A stretch of 64,000 nucleotides of DNA, taken from assembly GCF_943193125.1 (NCBI RefSeq), contig NZ_CALPCX010000001.1:1-64000 (forward strand). Direction: 5' to 3'. The DNA comes from Adlercreutzia agrestimuris. Its GTDB lineage: Bacteria; Actinomycetota; Coriobacteriia; Coriobacteriales; Eggerthellaceae. Below are positions 33,901 through 42,440 of this stretch, piece by piece. Position 1 is the first letter of the stretch; each line of letters begins with the position of its first letter. The notes under the pieces are model-generated. The model searched no databases. It was given only the letters and a program-made list of their open reading frames with translations, and was not told where the DNA came from. A program made the position numbers and the translations under genes.

Positions 33901-36248
33901 CCGTAAACATCTTGCCGGATCCCTCGCTTCGTCCGAGCGTGCAAATTCGCCTTATTTGGAAAAACATCACTGCCCTTGAGAGTGCTCCTGCAGCCCAAAG
34001 TGCTCTCTTTAATGAGCTGCTGACACCATTTGTTGAAGCAGGCATCATCACTCAAGCAGATGATTCAAACACCCTGCGCGCACTCACGCCTCCGCGTCCC
34101 GGTGACACGATTGAATATACTGTTTCAGGCCTTAACCTCACGCCCGGTTCATCATGGCAGGCAGCGGAATTAAAAGACGTTATTGACGACAAGCTCATCT
34201 TTGATGCAACATCGGTTGAACTTGCCTCAAACTACCCCACCCCTGATGGCGATACTTCCTTAAGCAGCAATGCGTTCTACCAAGATTTTGACTGGGAGAG
34301 CCTGGATTGGTCTGACCTGAAGAGTGGCGAATACACCTTTAACGCACAAACGCTGTCTAAAGTTGTCGGCTCTGTTTTTGGTGGTCAATCAACCTCTGTT
34401 CGCTTTAGGGCTACCGTCCCCGATGGACTAGGCACGCGTCCCTCAGACGGGGAGCTTCCCACCATCACCAATACGCCAAGCGGCAGCGGTGGCTTCGGCA
34501 AAGAGATTGACAATCTCAATCCTGGCGAAGAAATTAACCCGCCCGAGGATCTGGTTGTAGGCACCGATATTGTCGTCGTACCTAATAACGACGCCACGCC
34601 GCCAGCTCCGGGTATGCCTGTAATTCCCGAGCCTACGCCCATTCTGCCCAAAGACCCCAATGCTGCTGACATTGTCACCAAAGTCACTACCGAAATTATT
34701 GGCAAGACCGAACAGCACACCGACGACCGCATTTTGGTTGGCGACACCATTCGCGTAACCTCCACCACTGAGAACATCGCTCCCGATTCAAAACTTGTTG
34801 ATGGCGTCGTAAAGCTTGTACTGCCTGTTGGCTATGAGCCCAAACCCGGCACGATTACCTTGGTGGATGCACAAGGCAATCGCTACACCGTTGATGACAG
34901 CGCATATGACCCCGAAACGGGCATCATTGCTGTTGTTGCTGGCGATATCTATGGCGGAGAAAAGGTCTCACTCTCCGTTGACGTTGACATCTTGTCCACC
35001 GAAGAGACCCGCGAGGCTGAAAAGAACAATCCTGGTGGCAGCAACCCGGATGATCCAAGCAACCCGGATGATCCAAGCGATCCCAATAACCCCAGTGATC
35101 CCAGCGATCCAAACAACCCGGATACCCCTGGAGATCCAAGCAACCCAAGCACACCAAGTGATCCCAATACCCCCAAACGCCCTGAAGGCCCTGGTATTGA
35201 GGTTTCCATTTTGGGTCAAAACCCCACTGATGAGTGGATTGGAACCAATACTCCCGACGATGACGGTACAGGTGACGGCAGCGGAGAAGACACTCCCGGA
35301 GACGGAGACGATGATCCCGATAATCCAAAGCCTCACAAAAAGCCAACGCCAGGTTCTGTCTATGTTCCCGATAAACCGTGGAGCGAACTAGAAGAGGAGT
35401 TTATCTCCACTCCTACCACCACTGATCCTGACATGCCAATCGTGCTTCCCGCTTCTCCCAAAGAGCAAGAAGACGAGAATGGTCCGGCAGATATCGTCAC
35501 CAGCAAAACCGCTCAAAATCTCACGCGAGATGACGGAGACACTCATGTAGGTGACACCGTTCGCTATACCGTAACCGTGAAAAACACACGTCTCCATACC
35601 GCCTGGTATGAAACGATCATTCGCGACGAGATTCCCCAGGGTCTAGAACTTGTACCTGGCTCAATTCAGGTTATTGACGCTAAGGGTCAGACATATGTAG
35701 TTGACGACAGCGCATATAATCCGCAAGATCGCGTGTTAGCAGCAACAGTTGGTGATTTGCTGGGCAACACCGAAGCATCACTCATTTTCGATGTGACGGT
35801 AAGCAAAGATGCAATTGGCAAGGATGTTGGCAATATTGCAACCGCTCATGGCACCACGCCTGCTGGTGTTGATGTTTCAACTATCACCAATGGCTCTTCA
35901 CGCTTTACCCCAGGTCAGTCCTTTACGCCCGAAGAAGGCTGGGATGAATACCTTGCAAATCATCCTGGAGCAGCCAACCGTGAACCCGTCTATCCTTCTG
36001 CTAACGTTGATGCAAACGGTGGCATTCTAGATGGCACTTCGCTTCCTAATACGGGCGGCGAAGAAGGTGGTTCATCTTCAACAGAAGAATCTCCAGACGC
36101 TGCTTTGCAAGGCCTTCCCAAAGCGGACAAAACAAAGGCTGCGCTTGCCGAAACAGGTGACACAACAGCCAACACCTTTGTCTTCTTGGGCTTAGCAGTC
36201 CTGTGCGCTGGTATGGCTTTACTCATGAGCTGGCGTAAACAACACTAA
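30903..36248 (+). CDS. Large LPXTG-type wall-anchored surface protein
   Basis: Secreted protein of 1781 residues, likely an adhesin or wall matrix protein. From the N-terminus: signal peptide (about 1-32); a carbohydrate-binding-like beta region; Gly-rich repeated strands (IIINGGTIS, ITINGGNVTAVGG, ISINGGYINV) at about 190-440 that look like a beta helix; beta-sandwich domains. Then come two DUF11-like repeats that start ADIVTKVTTE (about 1254) and ADIVTSKTAQ (about 1528) and share TVDDSAY or VVDDSAY. A Pro/Asp/Ser/Asn linker (about 1375-1425) lies between them. The end has LPNTGG (about 1714), then LAETGD (about 1747), a membrane segment and RKQH. LAETGD is in the correct place for sortase; LPNTGG is not followed by a membrane segment. 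No sortase gene is in the window. Confidence 0.85.
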   Translation: MKKQTVSHKLLRVLLAGVLASGLMIPTAALATEQEATAEESATSVAPSPQADDTGATAGDFLVLGGSSPKDFEFANNILHIKTSTPLTVKMAPNKTTTAQTIQIDAGTQADLTLAGVNIVTANCAPINMITNSDEDGDGVKVTNAYDIVNKTKLHLTLADGTTNKLQNTITGANGWPAIRCGWGSVLVIDDSIRNLDTNNQIVTPKDGMIGEDVTLIGGQTLKAGDPITNMDSANPGVLDAQGGGHSACIGSGPRENAGTIIINGGTISAKVSEFNGSNWSYPNGSGIGGGAAGSGTIITINGGNVTAVGGSCGTGIGAGFGYYDMSGHHGNVCKPDAIEVPTGNNSESVSYGYSWYGVPYDGGPTIHSGGSKHFHTVAGDISINGGYINVTAAYHGNAVGQCCAHGPAANKNHVIRITGGTLITSVPNKKNTDPYLYGIGARNGYTLVTGGSVFVEDHPLTGKPMFQGIGDTAFNTQGVENWEDIKTIAGGDPNDPVVANRKYLPDSDKVQMLTINLSSEFDENENSTVPITKWKLQIDNQVQNYGAPSYLHNGELYLWLPESATGKNVTVTLSYRDDEGVEHSIEPMYVEEVGGDQGSILKRYINIDIDKLPAEQQAYFSGLSKNYDGLPFEMFTVSESNPLDTSPFEEQGKLLKDPTKLDVSYQQYAKRGDELPLPGSEVIREGVMPADSGVFKFEIVSREYSETKPFSFNYWGHRITGWAEVYRVPAILDISSTQYGTLSEDGTWTPTTKDSPNPGNRIRLDFNIHPASSTAKTCEAPTGAVQVTLDGKPIGEPIALTKEVIEASAYSSFEIIPAESAPSGRATTKVVYYLDPTRLDGELMESGTTTADGTVHKVSLEYIADKNYIKGVEDNPANADTEDTFIVPVAPTDNIEVDGPDDLKYDSDSKTVTGTYTSFQGDAATQDFFNMNFVSTSAAPVTFTSSNPAVADIVRDENGNPVYDEDGNVKINVLSCGTCVITMDQPANALYTGQHRELTVNILPDPSLRPSVQIRLIWKNITALESAPAAQSALFNELLTPFVEAGIITQADDSNTLRALTPPRPGDTIEYTVSGLNLTPGSSWQAAELKDVIDDKLIFDATSVELASNYPTPDGDTSLSSNAFYQDFDWESLDWSDLKSGEYTFNAQTLSKVVGSVFGGQSTSVRFRATVPDGLGTRPSDGELPTITNTPSGSGGFGKEIDNLNPGEEINPPEDLVVGTDIVVVPNNDATPPAPGMPVIPEPTPILPKDPNAADIVTKVTTEIIGKTEQHTDDRILVGDTIRVTSTTENIAPDSKLVDGVVKLVLPVGYEPKPGTITLVDAQGNRYTVDDSAYDPETGIIAVVAGDIYGGEKVSLSVDVDILSTEETREAEKNNPGGSNPDDPSNPDDPSDPNNPSDPSDPNNPDTPGDPSNPSTPSDPNTPKRPEGPGIEVSILGQNPTDEWIGTNTPDDDGTGDGSGEDTPGDGDDDPDNPKPHKKPTPGSVYVPDKPWSELEEEFISTPTTTDPDMPIVLPASPKEQEDENGPADIVTSKTAQNLTRDDGDTHVGDTVRYTVTVKNTRLHTAWYETIIRDEIPQGLELVPGSIQVIDAKGQTYVVDDSAYNPQDRVLAATVGDLLGNTEASLIFDVTVSKDAIGKDVGNIATAHGTTPAGVDVSTITNGSSRFTPGQSFTPEEGWDEYLANHPGAANREPVYPSANVDANGGILDGTSLPNTGGEEGGSSSTEESPDAALQGLPKADKTKAALAETGDTTANTFVFLGLAVLCAGMALLMSWRKQH
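35031..35177 (+). repeat. Asn/Pro/Asp/Ser linker repeat in surface protein
   Basis: Many imperfect copies of a 9-12-base unit encode NPDDPS/DPSNP-type repeats. This low-complexity stretch, C-rich on this strand, may vary in copy number between strains. Confidence 0.7.
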
Positions 36249-36275
36249 CGACCATCTCTGCACAAAGGAGTAAAC

Positions 36276-37520
36276 ATGCTGACAAACAATTTCTTGGGAG
36301 ATACCGTAAGCCGCCTTGGTTTTGGCGCAATGCGGTTGCCAATCATCAATGATGACCAAGGAAATATTGATCAGCATGCCCTTGATGCTCTGGTTGATGT
36401 TGCACTGCAGGCTGGTGTCAATTACTTTGACACCGCGTACCCCTATCATGCAAATATGTCAGAGATCGCCCTCGGAAAATCACTTGCTCGCTATGCTCGT
36501 GAAGAGTTTTTCTTAGCGAGCAAGTATCCGGGGCATCAAATTGCTGAGATTTATGACCCAGCAGCCATATTTGAGGAACAGCTGCAAAAGTGCGCCGTTG
36601 AATACTTTGACTTTTACCTTCTTCATAATGTCTATGAGGCATCCGTTGATGTCTACACTGATGAACGCTGGGGCATTGCAGATTATTTTATTGAGCAAAA
36701 GCGCTGCGGACGCATTCGCCATTTTGGCTTTTCATGCCACGGCTGCCCTGATAATCTCGCGGCGTTTTTAGCATACGGCGAAAAGAAGTATCGCGAACTC
36801 GCCAAACATGACCCGCAAACAGCCGCCCTCTTCGCGGGCAACAACATCATGGAATTTTGTCAAATCCAGCTCAATTACCTTGATTGGTCGCTTCAGCGTG
36901 GTGAAGAAAAATATCGTCTTCTTCATGATGCAGGCATCCCGATTGTAGTCATGGAGCCTTTGCGCGGAGGTAAGCTTGCGCAATTGCACGAGAATCAAAT
37001 GCAGCCACTAACACGGACTGATCCAAGCAAAAGTGCTGCTCAGTGGGCATTTGAGTGGCTGTTGCAGTTCGAGGATGTCAAGGTGATTTTGTCCGGTATG
37101 TCAAACCTTGAACAAATGATGCAAAACTGCAGCACCTTTGCTTACAAGACACAGCTCTCCCCTGACCAAGAAGCGCTTCTCTTCAAAGTGGCAGAATCGC
37201 TGAAAAGCGGTGTTGCCTGCACGACGTGTCGGTACTGCACTGAGTCATGCCCGGCGCATATTGACATCCCCCTTATGATGCAAGCCTACAATGACTTAGC
37301 CTTTGATAAAAACTTCACTGTAAGCATGCAGATGGACGCAGTTCCTTTTGGGCAGCGTGCAGATGATTGCATGAAGTGTGGAGCATGCACGCACATGTGC
37401 CCGCAAAGCATTGACATCCCTACCAAGCTTAGTGAGCTTGCCGCAATTCTTGACAGCATGCCAAGCTGGGCAGAACTTTGCAAGCAGCGCGCCAAAGCAG
37501 CTGCGAAAACGCGTAAATAG
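36276..37520 (+). CDS. Aldo/keto reductase with C-terminal 4Fe-4S domain
   Basis: Predicted oxidoreductase, 414 residues. The aldo/keto reductase barrel is at 1-300: SRLGFGAMRLPI, FDTAYPYH with the catalytic Asp/Tyr pair, the Lys in FFLASKYPG, and DFYLLHNV with the His. The C-terminus carries two Cys clusters, CTTCRYCTESCP near 313 and CMKCGACTHMCP near 369, for two 4Fe-4S clusters. This fusion is common in anaerobes; the substrate is unknown. The start is 27 bases after the surface protein with an AAAGGAG site, so it may be read from the same transcript, although functions look unrelated. Confidence 0.9.
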   Translation: MLTNNFLGDTVSRLGFGAMRLPIINDDQGNIDQHALDALVDVALQAGVNYFDTAYPYHANMSEIALGKSLARYAREEFFLASKYPGHQIAEIYDPAAIFEEQLQKCAVEYFDFYLLHNVYEASVDVYTDERWGIADYFIEQKRCGRIRHFGFSCHGCPDNLAAFLAYGEKKYRELAKHDPQTAALFAGNNIMEFCQIQLNYLDWSLQRGEEKYRLLHDAGIPIVVMEPLRGGKLAQLHENQMQPLTRTDPSKSAAQWAFEWLLQFEDVKVILSGMSNLEQMMQNCSTFAYKTQLSPDQEALLFKVAESLKSGVACTTCRYCTESCPAHIDIPLMMQAYNDLAFDKNFTVSMQMDAVPFGQRADDCMKCGACTHMCPQSIDIPTKLSELAAILDSMPSWAELCKQRAKAAAKTRK

Positions 37521-37530
37521 CATTTTGTGC

Positions 37531-37570
37531 ACACGTGCTGTGACCAACCGCCACAGCACGTGTCTTATTT
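37531..37570. terminator. Hairpin between convergent AKR and nifJ
   Basis: Perfect 12-bp stem ACACGTGCTGTG / CACAGCACGTGT (37531-37542, 37552-37563) with a 9-nt loop. The T-run is short (CTTATTT on the plus strand), so it is weaker than the other terminators. Confidence 0.6.
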
Positions 37571-40500
37571 CGCAGAAGCTGCAGGACTTTGAGGTTTATA
37601 TACCTCTTTGGTGCGGCTCAATTCAACATAGTTTTGCTCGCAGTCTTTTGCTAATTCGCTTTGAAGAAGCGCTGAAAGCTGCGGTTTTTCATCCTTAAGA
37701 CGCGCATAGCGGTTTTGTCCATCCAAAAACGGTGGAAGTCCATCTTCGGTATCAGGAGCCGCAGAATCTAATATGAAGGGGTTTTCCCCTTCATCCGCGC
37801 GCGCAGGATTAAAACGCCAGAGCGGCCAATACCCCGAAGCCACCGCTTCTTTTTGTGCGGGCACAACAGAATGCATCCCCGCTTTAAGCCCCCAGGAAAT
37901 ACAGGGACATAAACAAATAACAAGAGAAGGACCAGGATAGCTTTCTGCTTCACGAAGGGCAGTAATAACTTGTTGCATATTTGCGCCAAGACAGACATGC
38001 GCCACATAGACATAACCATATGCCATCATCATGCGACCGAGGTTTTTCTTCGGCGTTGCTTTGCCATTGAGCGCAAATCCCGAAACACTACCAAGCTGCG
38101 TTGCTTTAGAGAGTTCGCCACCGGTGTTTGAGTAGCCTTCGGTGTCTAAAACAAGCATGTTGATATCTTCACCACTAGCAAGAACATGATCGATGCCGCC
38201 ATAACCTATGTCATATGCCCAGCCATCGCCACCAACAGCCCAAACACTCTTCTTTCCAAATGAAGTGCCGTATTCAAGCATCTCCTTATAAGGCGCAACC
38301 CCTGAAAGCTGAGCTGCCACAATTTTTTCTTGGATGGCCTGCCCAACGCGATACGAAGCATCGCCGTCATTTTTGACGACTTGCCACGTCTTGAGTAGCT
38401 CCGCTAGATCTGCTGGAGGCTGGTTTACCTGATTGGATGCAAGCGCCTCTTGCACGAGTGCTTCCAAATGACCTCTGCGAATCTTAATGCCTTTATGAAT
38501 GCCATACCCATATTCGCCATTATCTTCAAACAGAGAATTAGCCCACGCAGGCCCATGCCCGTTGGCGTTGGTGGTATAGGGCATAGCGGGCATATAAGCA
38601 CCCCAGATGGATGAACATCCGGTCGCGTTTGCTATCACCAAGCGATCGCCAAACAACTGGGTAAGCAATTTCACATAGGGCGTCTCACCGCATCCCGCAC
38701 AGCAGCTGGAGAATTCAAGAAGCGGTTTTTGAAGCTGCGTTCCAGGCACAGTTGTGGGTGGCACGAGAGCGTCTTTGAGAGAAATGTTGTTTTGAGCAAA
38801 AGCAAGATTTGTCTTCTGCGTCTCAAGCTGTGTTGCCAAAGGCTTCATATTAAGCGCATGACCAGGGCAGTTAGTTGCACACGAACCACATCCTACGCAA
38901 TCCTGAGGATACACCTGAATGCGGAAATGAAGGTCTGTATGGTCTTTAAGCGTTGCTTGTTTCGTGCCATAAGACGCAGGGGCACCGCTCAGTTCCTCAT
39001 CCGTTGCAAGATAGGGACGAATTGCCGCATGAGGACAAACAAGCGAACACTCATAGCACTGCACACATTTTTGCCTATCCCATTCAGGAATCGCAAAAGC
39101 TACGCTTCGCTTTTCAAGAGCTGTCGTTCCGAGGGGAACCGCCCCACTTGGATTGAATTTAGAAACGGGAAGGTCATTGCCTTTAAGCTCTTCCATGGGC
39201 TTAAAAACTTCTTCAATATAAGCATCTTCATGGGTGCCAAGCGCATCCATTGCAGTTTGTACGCCCGCGGCATCCCCACCCGCACTCAAAGTTGCCCAAT
39301 CTGTTGGATACTTGATCTCTTTAAGGCATGCCAGCGTTTTATCAACAGCCTCAATGTCGCGTTGTATAACATCGGCTCCTTTAGAAGCATACATCTTTGC
39401 AATGTCGCTTTTAAGGTGCTTCAGCGCTTCATCAAAATCCATAACACCCGTAAGCTTGAAGAAGACCACCTGCATAATCATGTTGATGCGTGCACCCAGT
39501 CCACACTCTTCAGCAAGTTGCGATGCATTGATGTTATAAAATCGCGCCTTTTTCTTCGCAATATCACTCAGCAAATCCGCCGGGAGATGTGCTTGCAATT
39601 CTTGCGCTGACTCCCAGGGCGAGTTTAGAACAAACACCCCACCCTCCTTCAGCGCATCAAGCATATGGTAGCGTCTACGCGAAGCATAAATATCCTTATG
39701 GCATGCCACATAGTCAGCTTGATTGATGAGATAAGGCGAATGTATGGGAGCATCTGCAAACCTGAGATACGAGATAGTCAAGCCACCCGATTTGCGCGAA
39801 TCAAACCAAGCATAATCTTGGGCATACTTGCCACCATAATCTCCCACGATACGCGCTGCTTGCTTGTTGGCGCCAACCGTACCATCAGATCCAAAGCCAT
39901 AAAAAATGCACTGTGTTGCTTCTCCAGGAAACGTATAGATCGGCTCACCCAGATCAAGCGAAGTGTGTGTCACGTCATCTATGATGCCTACAGTAAAACG
40001 CTTTTTTGGCGAAGACGCTGCCATGTTATCGAAGACCGCTTTTACCATGGTGGGCGAAAAATCCTTTGAAGATAAACCATACCGACCACCATATACGCGT
40101 ATAGCACGCTGTGAATCCAAAACCGCCATGCAGACATCTTGGAAAAGCGGCTCACCCTGGCTACCAGGCTCTTTGGTTCTATCTAACACGCTTACTACAC
40201 GCGTTGTTGCAGGCAGTGCATCCATAAGATGCTTTGCAGAAAATGGTCTATACAAGCGAACCTTTACCAGTCCGACCTTTTCACCCTTATCCACCAAGTA
40301 GTTGACCACCTCTTCCACGACATCACAAGATGAAGCCATGGTCACAACCACACGCTCAGCATCAGGAGCGCCAACATAATCAAAAAGATGGTATTGTCGT
40401 CCACTGACGCGTGCCACTTTGTCCATATTTGCTTGTACGATATCGGGCAGGGCATCGTATAAAGGATTAGCAGCTTCGCGATTCTGGAAATAAATATCGG

Positions 40501-41164
40501 GATTTTGTGCCGTTCCATGCATAACGGGGTGCTCAGGATCTAACGCACGCTGTCTAAATTGAGAGATCTTGTCCCAATTGACAAGCTCAAGCATGTCTTG
40601 CGGATCTAAAGCATCAATGGTTTCTATCTCATCTGACGTACGAAATCCATCAAAGAAGTGCACAAACGGAAGCGAAGCGTCAATTGCTGAAAGATGTGCG
40701 ACCCACGATAAATCCATGCACTCTTGCACTGACGCAGAACCAAGCATAGCTACGCCTGTTTGGCGCACCGCCATAATGTCTTGATGATCTCCAAAAATTG
40801 ACAGGGCATGCGTTGAAAGCGACCTGCACGTAACATGAAAAACTCCGGGCAAGTTTTCTCCCGAAATCTTATACATGTTAGGGATCATGAGCATAAGCCC
40901 TTGCGAGTCAGTGATAGTTGTTCCTAATGCACCACCAGCCAAAACACCGTGCAACGCACCAGCCACACCCTTTTCTGACTGCATTTCTTTGACATCTACC
41001 GTCTGGCCAAAAAAGTTTTTTTGCCCGTCATATGACCATTGTTCAATTGTCTCAGCCATATGAGAAGCAGGCGTGATTGGAAAAATAATTGCAGCATCCG
41101 AAAGCGCATAGGCAGCATAGCCCGCAGCCGTCATGCCATCCAAAGCTCTTTTAGTTTGCGTCAT
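37565..41164 (-). CDS. nifJ: Pyruvate:ferredoxin (flavodoxin) oxidoreductase, single chain
   Basis: Oxidises pyruvate and CoA to acetyl-CoA and CO2 and reduces ferredoxin or flavodoxin; central in anaerobic metabolism. It has 1199 residues, the usual single-chain size. N-terminal FPITPASHMAETIEQW has the pyruvate-contact Thr. HVTCRSLSTHALSIFGDHQD has the conserved Arg expected for pyruvate. Ferredoxin-like clusters are CVQCYECSLVCPH near 700 and CVGCGSCATNCPGH near 755. Another Cys pair is in FSSCCAGCGETPY. The TPP site is GDGWAYDIGYGG near 975. The start at 41164 has AAGGGG; an upstream start at 41287 would overlap the AEC gene. Confidence 0.96.
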   Translation of the reverse strand: MTQTKRALDGMTAAGYAAYALSDAAIIFPITPASHMAETIEQWSYDGQKNFFGQTVDVKEMQSEKGVAGALHGVLAGGALGTTITDSQGLMLMIPNMYKISGENLPGVFHVTCRSLSTHALSIFGDHQDIMAVRQTGVAMLGSASVQECMDLSWVAHLSAIDASLPFVHFFDGFRTSDEIETIDALDPQDMLELVNWDKISQFRQRALDPEHPVMHGTAQNPDIYFQNREAANPLYDALPDIVQANMDKVARVSGRQYHLFDYVGAPDAERVVVTMASSCDVVEEVVNYLVDKGEKVGLVKVRLYRPFSAKHLMDALPATTRVVSVLDRTKEPGSQGEPLFQDVCMAVLDSQRAIRVYGGRYGLSSKDFSPTMVKAVFDNMAASSPKKRFTVGIIDDVTHTSLDLGEPIYTFPGEATQCIFYGFGSDGTVGANKQAARIVGDYGGKYAQDYAWFDSRKSGGLTISYLRFADAPIHSPYLINQADYVACHKDIYASRRRYHMLDALKEGGVFVLNSPWESAQELQAHLPADLLSDIAKKKARFYNINASQLAEECGLGARINMIMQVVFFKLTGVMDFDEALKHLKSDIAKMYASKGADVIQRDIEAVDKTLACLKEIKYPTDWATLSAGGDAAGVQTAMDALGTHEDAYIEEVFKPMEELKGNDLPVSKFNPSGAVPLGTTALEKRSVAFAIPEWDRQKCVQCYECSLVCPHAAIRPYLATDEELSGAPASYGTKQATLKDHTDLHFRIQVYPQDCVGCGSCATNCPGHALNMKPLATQLETQKTNLAFAQNNISLKDALVPPTTVPGTQLQKPLLEFSSCCAGCGETPYVKLLTQLFGDRLVIANATGCSSIWGAYMPAMPYTTNANGHGPAWANSLFEDNGEYGYGIHKGIKIRRGHLEALVQEALASNQVNQPPADLAELLKTWQVVKNDGDASYRVGQAIQEKIVAAQLSGVAPYKEMLEYGTSFGKKSVWAVGGDGWAYDIGYGGIDHVLASGEDINMLVLDTEGYSNTGGELSKATQLGSVSGFALNGKATPKKNLGRMMMAYGYVYVAHVCLGANMQQVITALREAESYPGPSLVICLCPCISWGLKAGMHSVVPAQKEAVASGYWPLWRFNPARADEGENPFILDSAAPDTEDGLPPFLDGQNRYARLKDEKPQLSALLQSELAKDCEQNYVELSRTKEVYKPQSPAASAK

Positions 41165-41183
41165 AATAACCCCTTGCAACCCT

Positions 41184-41232
41184 ACAAAAAGAGAGCGGAT
41201 TGCGCGAGCTTGCCTCAGCCCAATCCGCTCTC
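41184..41232 (-). terminator. Terminator between AEC carrier and nifJ
   Basis: Perfect 12-bp stem GAGAGCGGATTG / CAATCCGCTCTC (41191-41202, 41221-41232) with an 18-nt loop. On the minus strand it is followed by TTTTTG. It separates the oxc-AEC unit from nifJ. Confidence 0.85.
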
Positions 41233-41250
41233 GATAACTTTTCGTGCGTT

Positions 41251-42402
41251 TTAACCAAACATGTGAAGAATAATAGGCATAATCCACACGATGAGAATTG
41301 CAGTTGCAGCAAATCCAACGGTTGACACTGCAACTGTTGATGCGCCTTCACGTACATAGATGTTGTAGCGAGACGAAATAATGATGCCCGAGAATGCAGG
41401 CGGAAGGGCAACTGCCATAACCAGCATTGACAACTTATCACCTTCACCGGCCATACCGCATAAAATACCTGCAACAATAAAGACAGCAGGCGTTAAAATC
41501 AAACGGAAAAACGTATTCCAAATTGTCTCCTTGCCAATGGAGAACTTAACCGTTGAAAGCGCCAGACCAGCTGCCAAAACAGCAACACCTGAATTAGCCT
41601 TTGCAATCAGATCAAAACACGGATCAAGCTCAGGCGGAAAATGAATTCCCAATACAACAAGCAAAACAGCCAAAAGCGGAGACCAGCATACCGGCTTTTT
41701 CAAAGCATCAAGAATAGCCTTCACATTAGGATTCATATGCTTATCGGGTGTACGTTTGCCTCGATTCGATGAAGCGGCAACATCAACTTCACCTTTTGGC
41801 GTTAGCACATCGTGTAGCTTGCCTTTCGCTTGAGCAGGATCATCGGCTTTGACGCCCTCGCCTGTAGTGTGCGCTTGTGCGCTTGCACCTTGAGGTGTAT
41901 GAGCTGTTGCGGAAGCTAACGCTTTTGCCTTATCTTTGCTTTGGCCAAGGTTGATAAGATAAAAACCAATAGGAATAGTGATAGCGTTTACCACAATTGA
42001 AACAATTGCGATTACTAAATTGGTATCTACTGAGTTGCCATAAATAGGGTCAAGCACCGCAAATCCCAAAAAGCCAATAGTTGGCGAACCTGCAATCAAA
42101 GCACAGATAGCAGCTTCTTGCGTTGAATGATGGAAGAGTTTCTTGCATAAAAAGAAGCTCAGCATAAACATGCCAACCACACCCACCACCGACAAAATGG
42201 TAAGCGTTAAGTCAGAGACAAGCATTTCTCTTGTTGCTTTAACAATGGAGACAAAGAGTGCCGCCGGCAAAGCAATATCAAGTACAACCTTGTTCAGACC
42301 CTGGCGTTGATCGTTGTCAAAATAGCGCAATTTACCGCAGATATAACCCAAAACCATAATGACCAAAATGGGGAGAATGTCATTAATGAGGATTTTCTCC
42401 AT
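41251..42402 (-). CDS. AEC family transporter (YfdV-like), candidate oxalate/formate carrier
   Basis: Inner-membrane carrier of the auxin efflux carrier family, 383 residues with about ten membrane segments. N-terminal ILPILVIMVLGYICGKL and C-terminal AVALPPAFSGIIISSRY fit the family. A hydrophilic loop of about 70 residues in the middle (about 160-230, Ala/Lys/Thr/Gly-rich) is longer than usual. It begins 38 bases after oxc, with a GGAGG site before ATG 42402 (a second ATG at 42414 is less well placed). E. coli yfdV lies next to frc/oxc homologues in the same way, so transport of oxalate or formate is the natural guess; this is inference. Confidence 0.85.
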   Translation of the reverse strand: MEKILINDILPILVIMVLGYICGKLRYFDNDQRQGLNKVVLDIALPAALFVSIVKATREMLVSDLTLTILSVVGVVGMFMLSFFLCKKLFHHSTQEAAICALIAGSPTIGFLGFAVLDPIYGNSVDTNLVIAIVSIVVNAITIPIGFYLINLGQSKDKAKALASATAHTPQGASAQAHTTGEGVKADDPAQAKGKLHDVLTPKGEVDVAASSNRGKRTPDKHMNPNVKAILDALKKPVCWSPLLAVLLVVLGIHFPPELDPCFDLIAKANSGVAVLAAGLALSTVKFSIGKETIWNTFFRLILTPAVFIVAGILCGMAGEGDKLSMLVMAVALPPAFSGIIISSRYNIYVREGASTVAVSTVGFAATAILIVWIMPIILHMFG

Positions 42403-42440
42403 GGTTACCTCCAATCAAACTATGCGCAGGTAAAACGTGC

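Noticed and set aside
34385..35346. Long minus-strand open frames opposite the surface protein
   Set aside because: They are Gly- or Leu-rich shadows of the repeat-rich plus-strand gene.
38729..39610. A 293-codon plus-strand frame inside nifJ
   Set aside because: It is antisense to the iron-sulfur part of nifJ, which is clearly real. The reverse frame has no recognisable domain.
37565..41164. Oxalate oxidoreductase, given the oxalate genes beside it
   Set aside because: The protein is a single chain with the pyruvate-type Thr (FPITPAS) and Arg (HVTCRSLSTHALSIF) motifs, so it is ordinary pyruvate:ferredoxin oxidoreductase.
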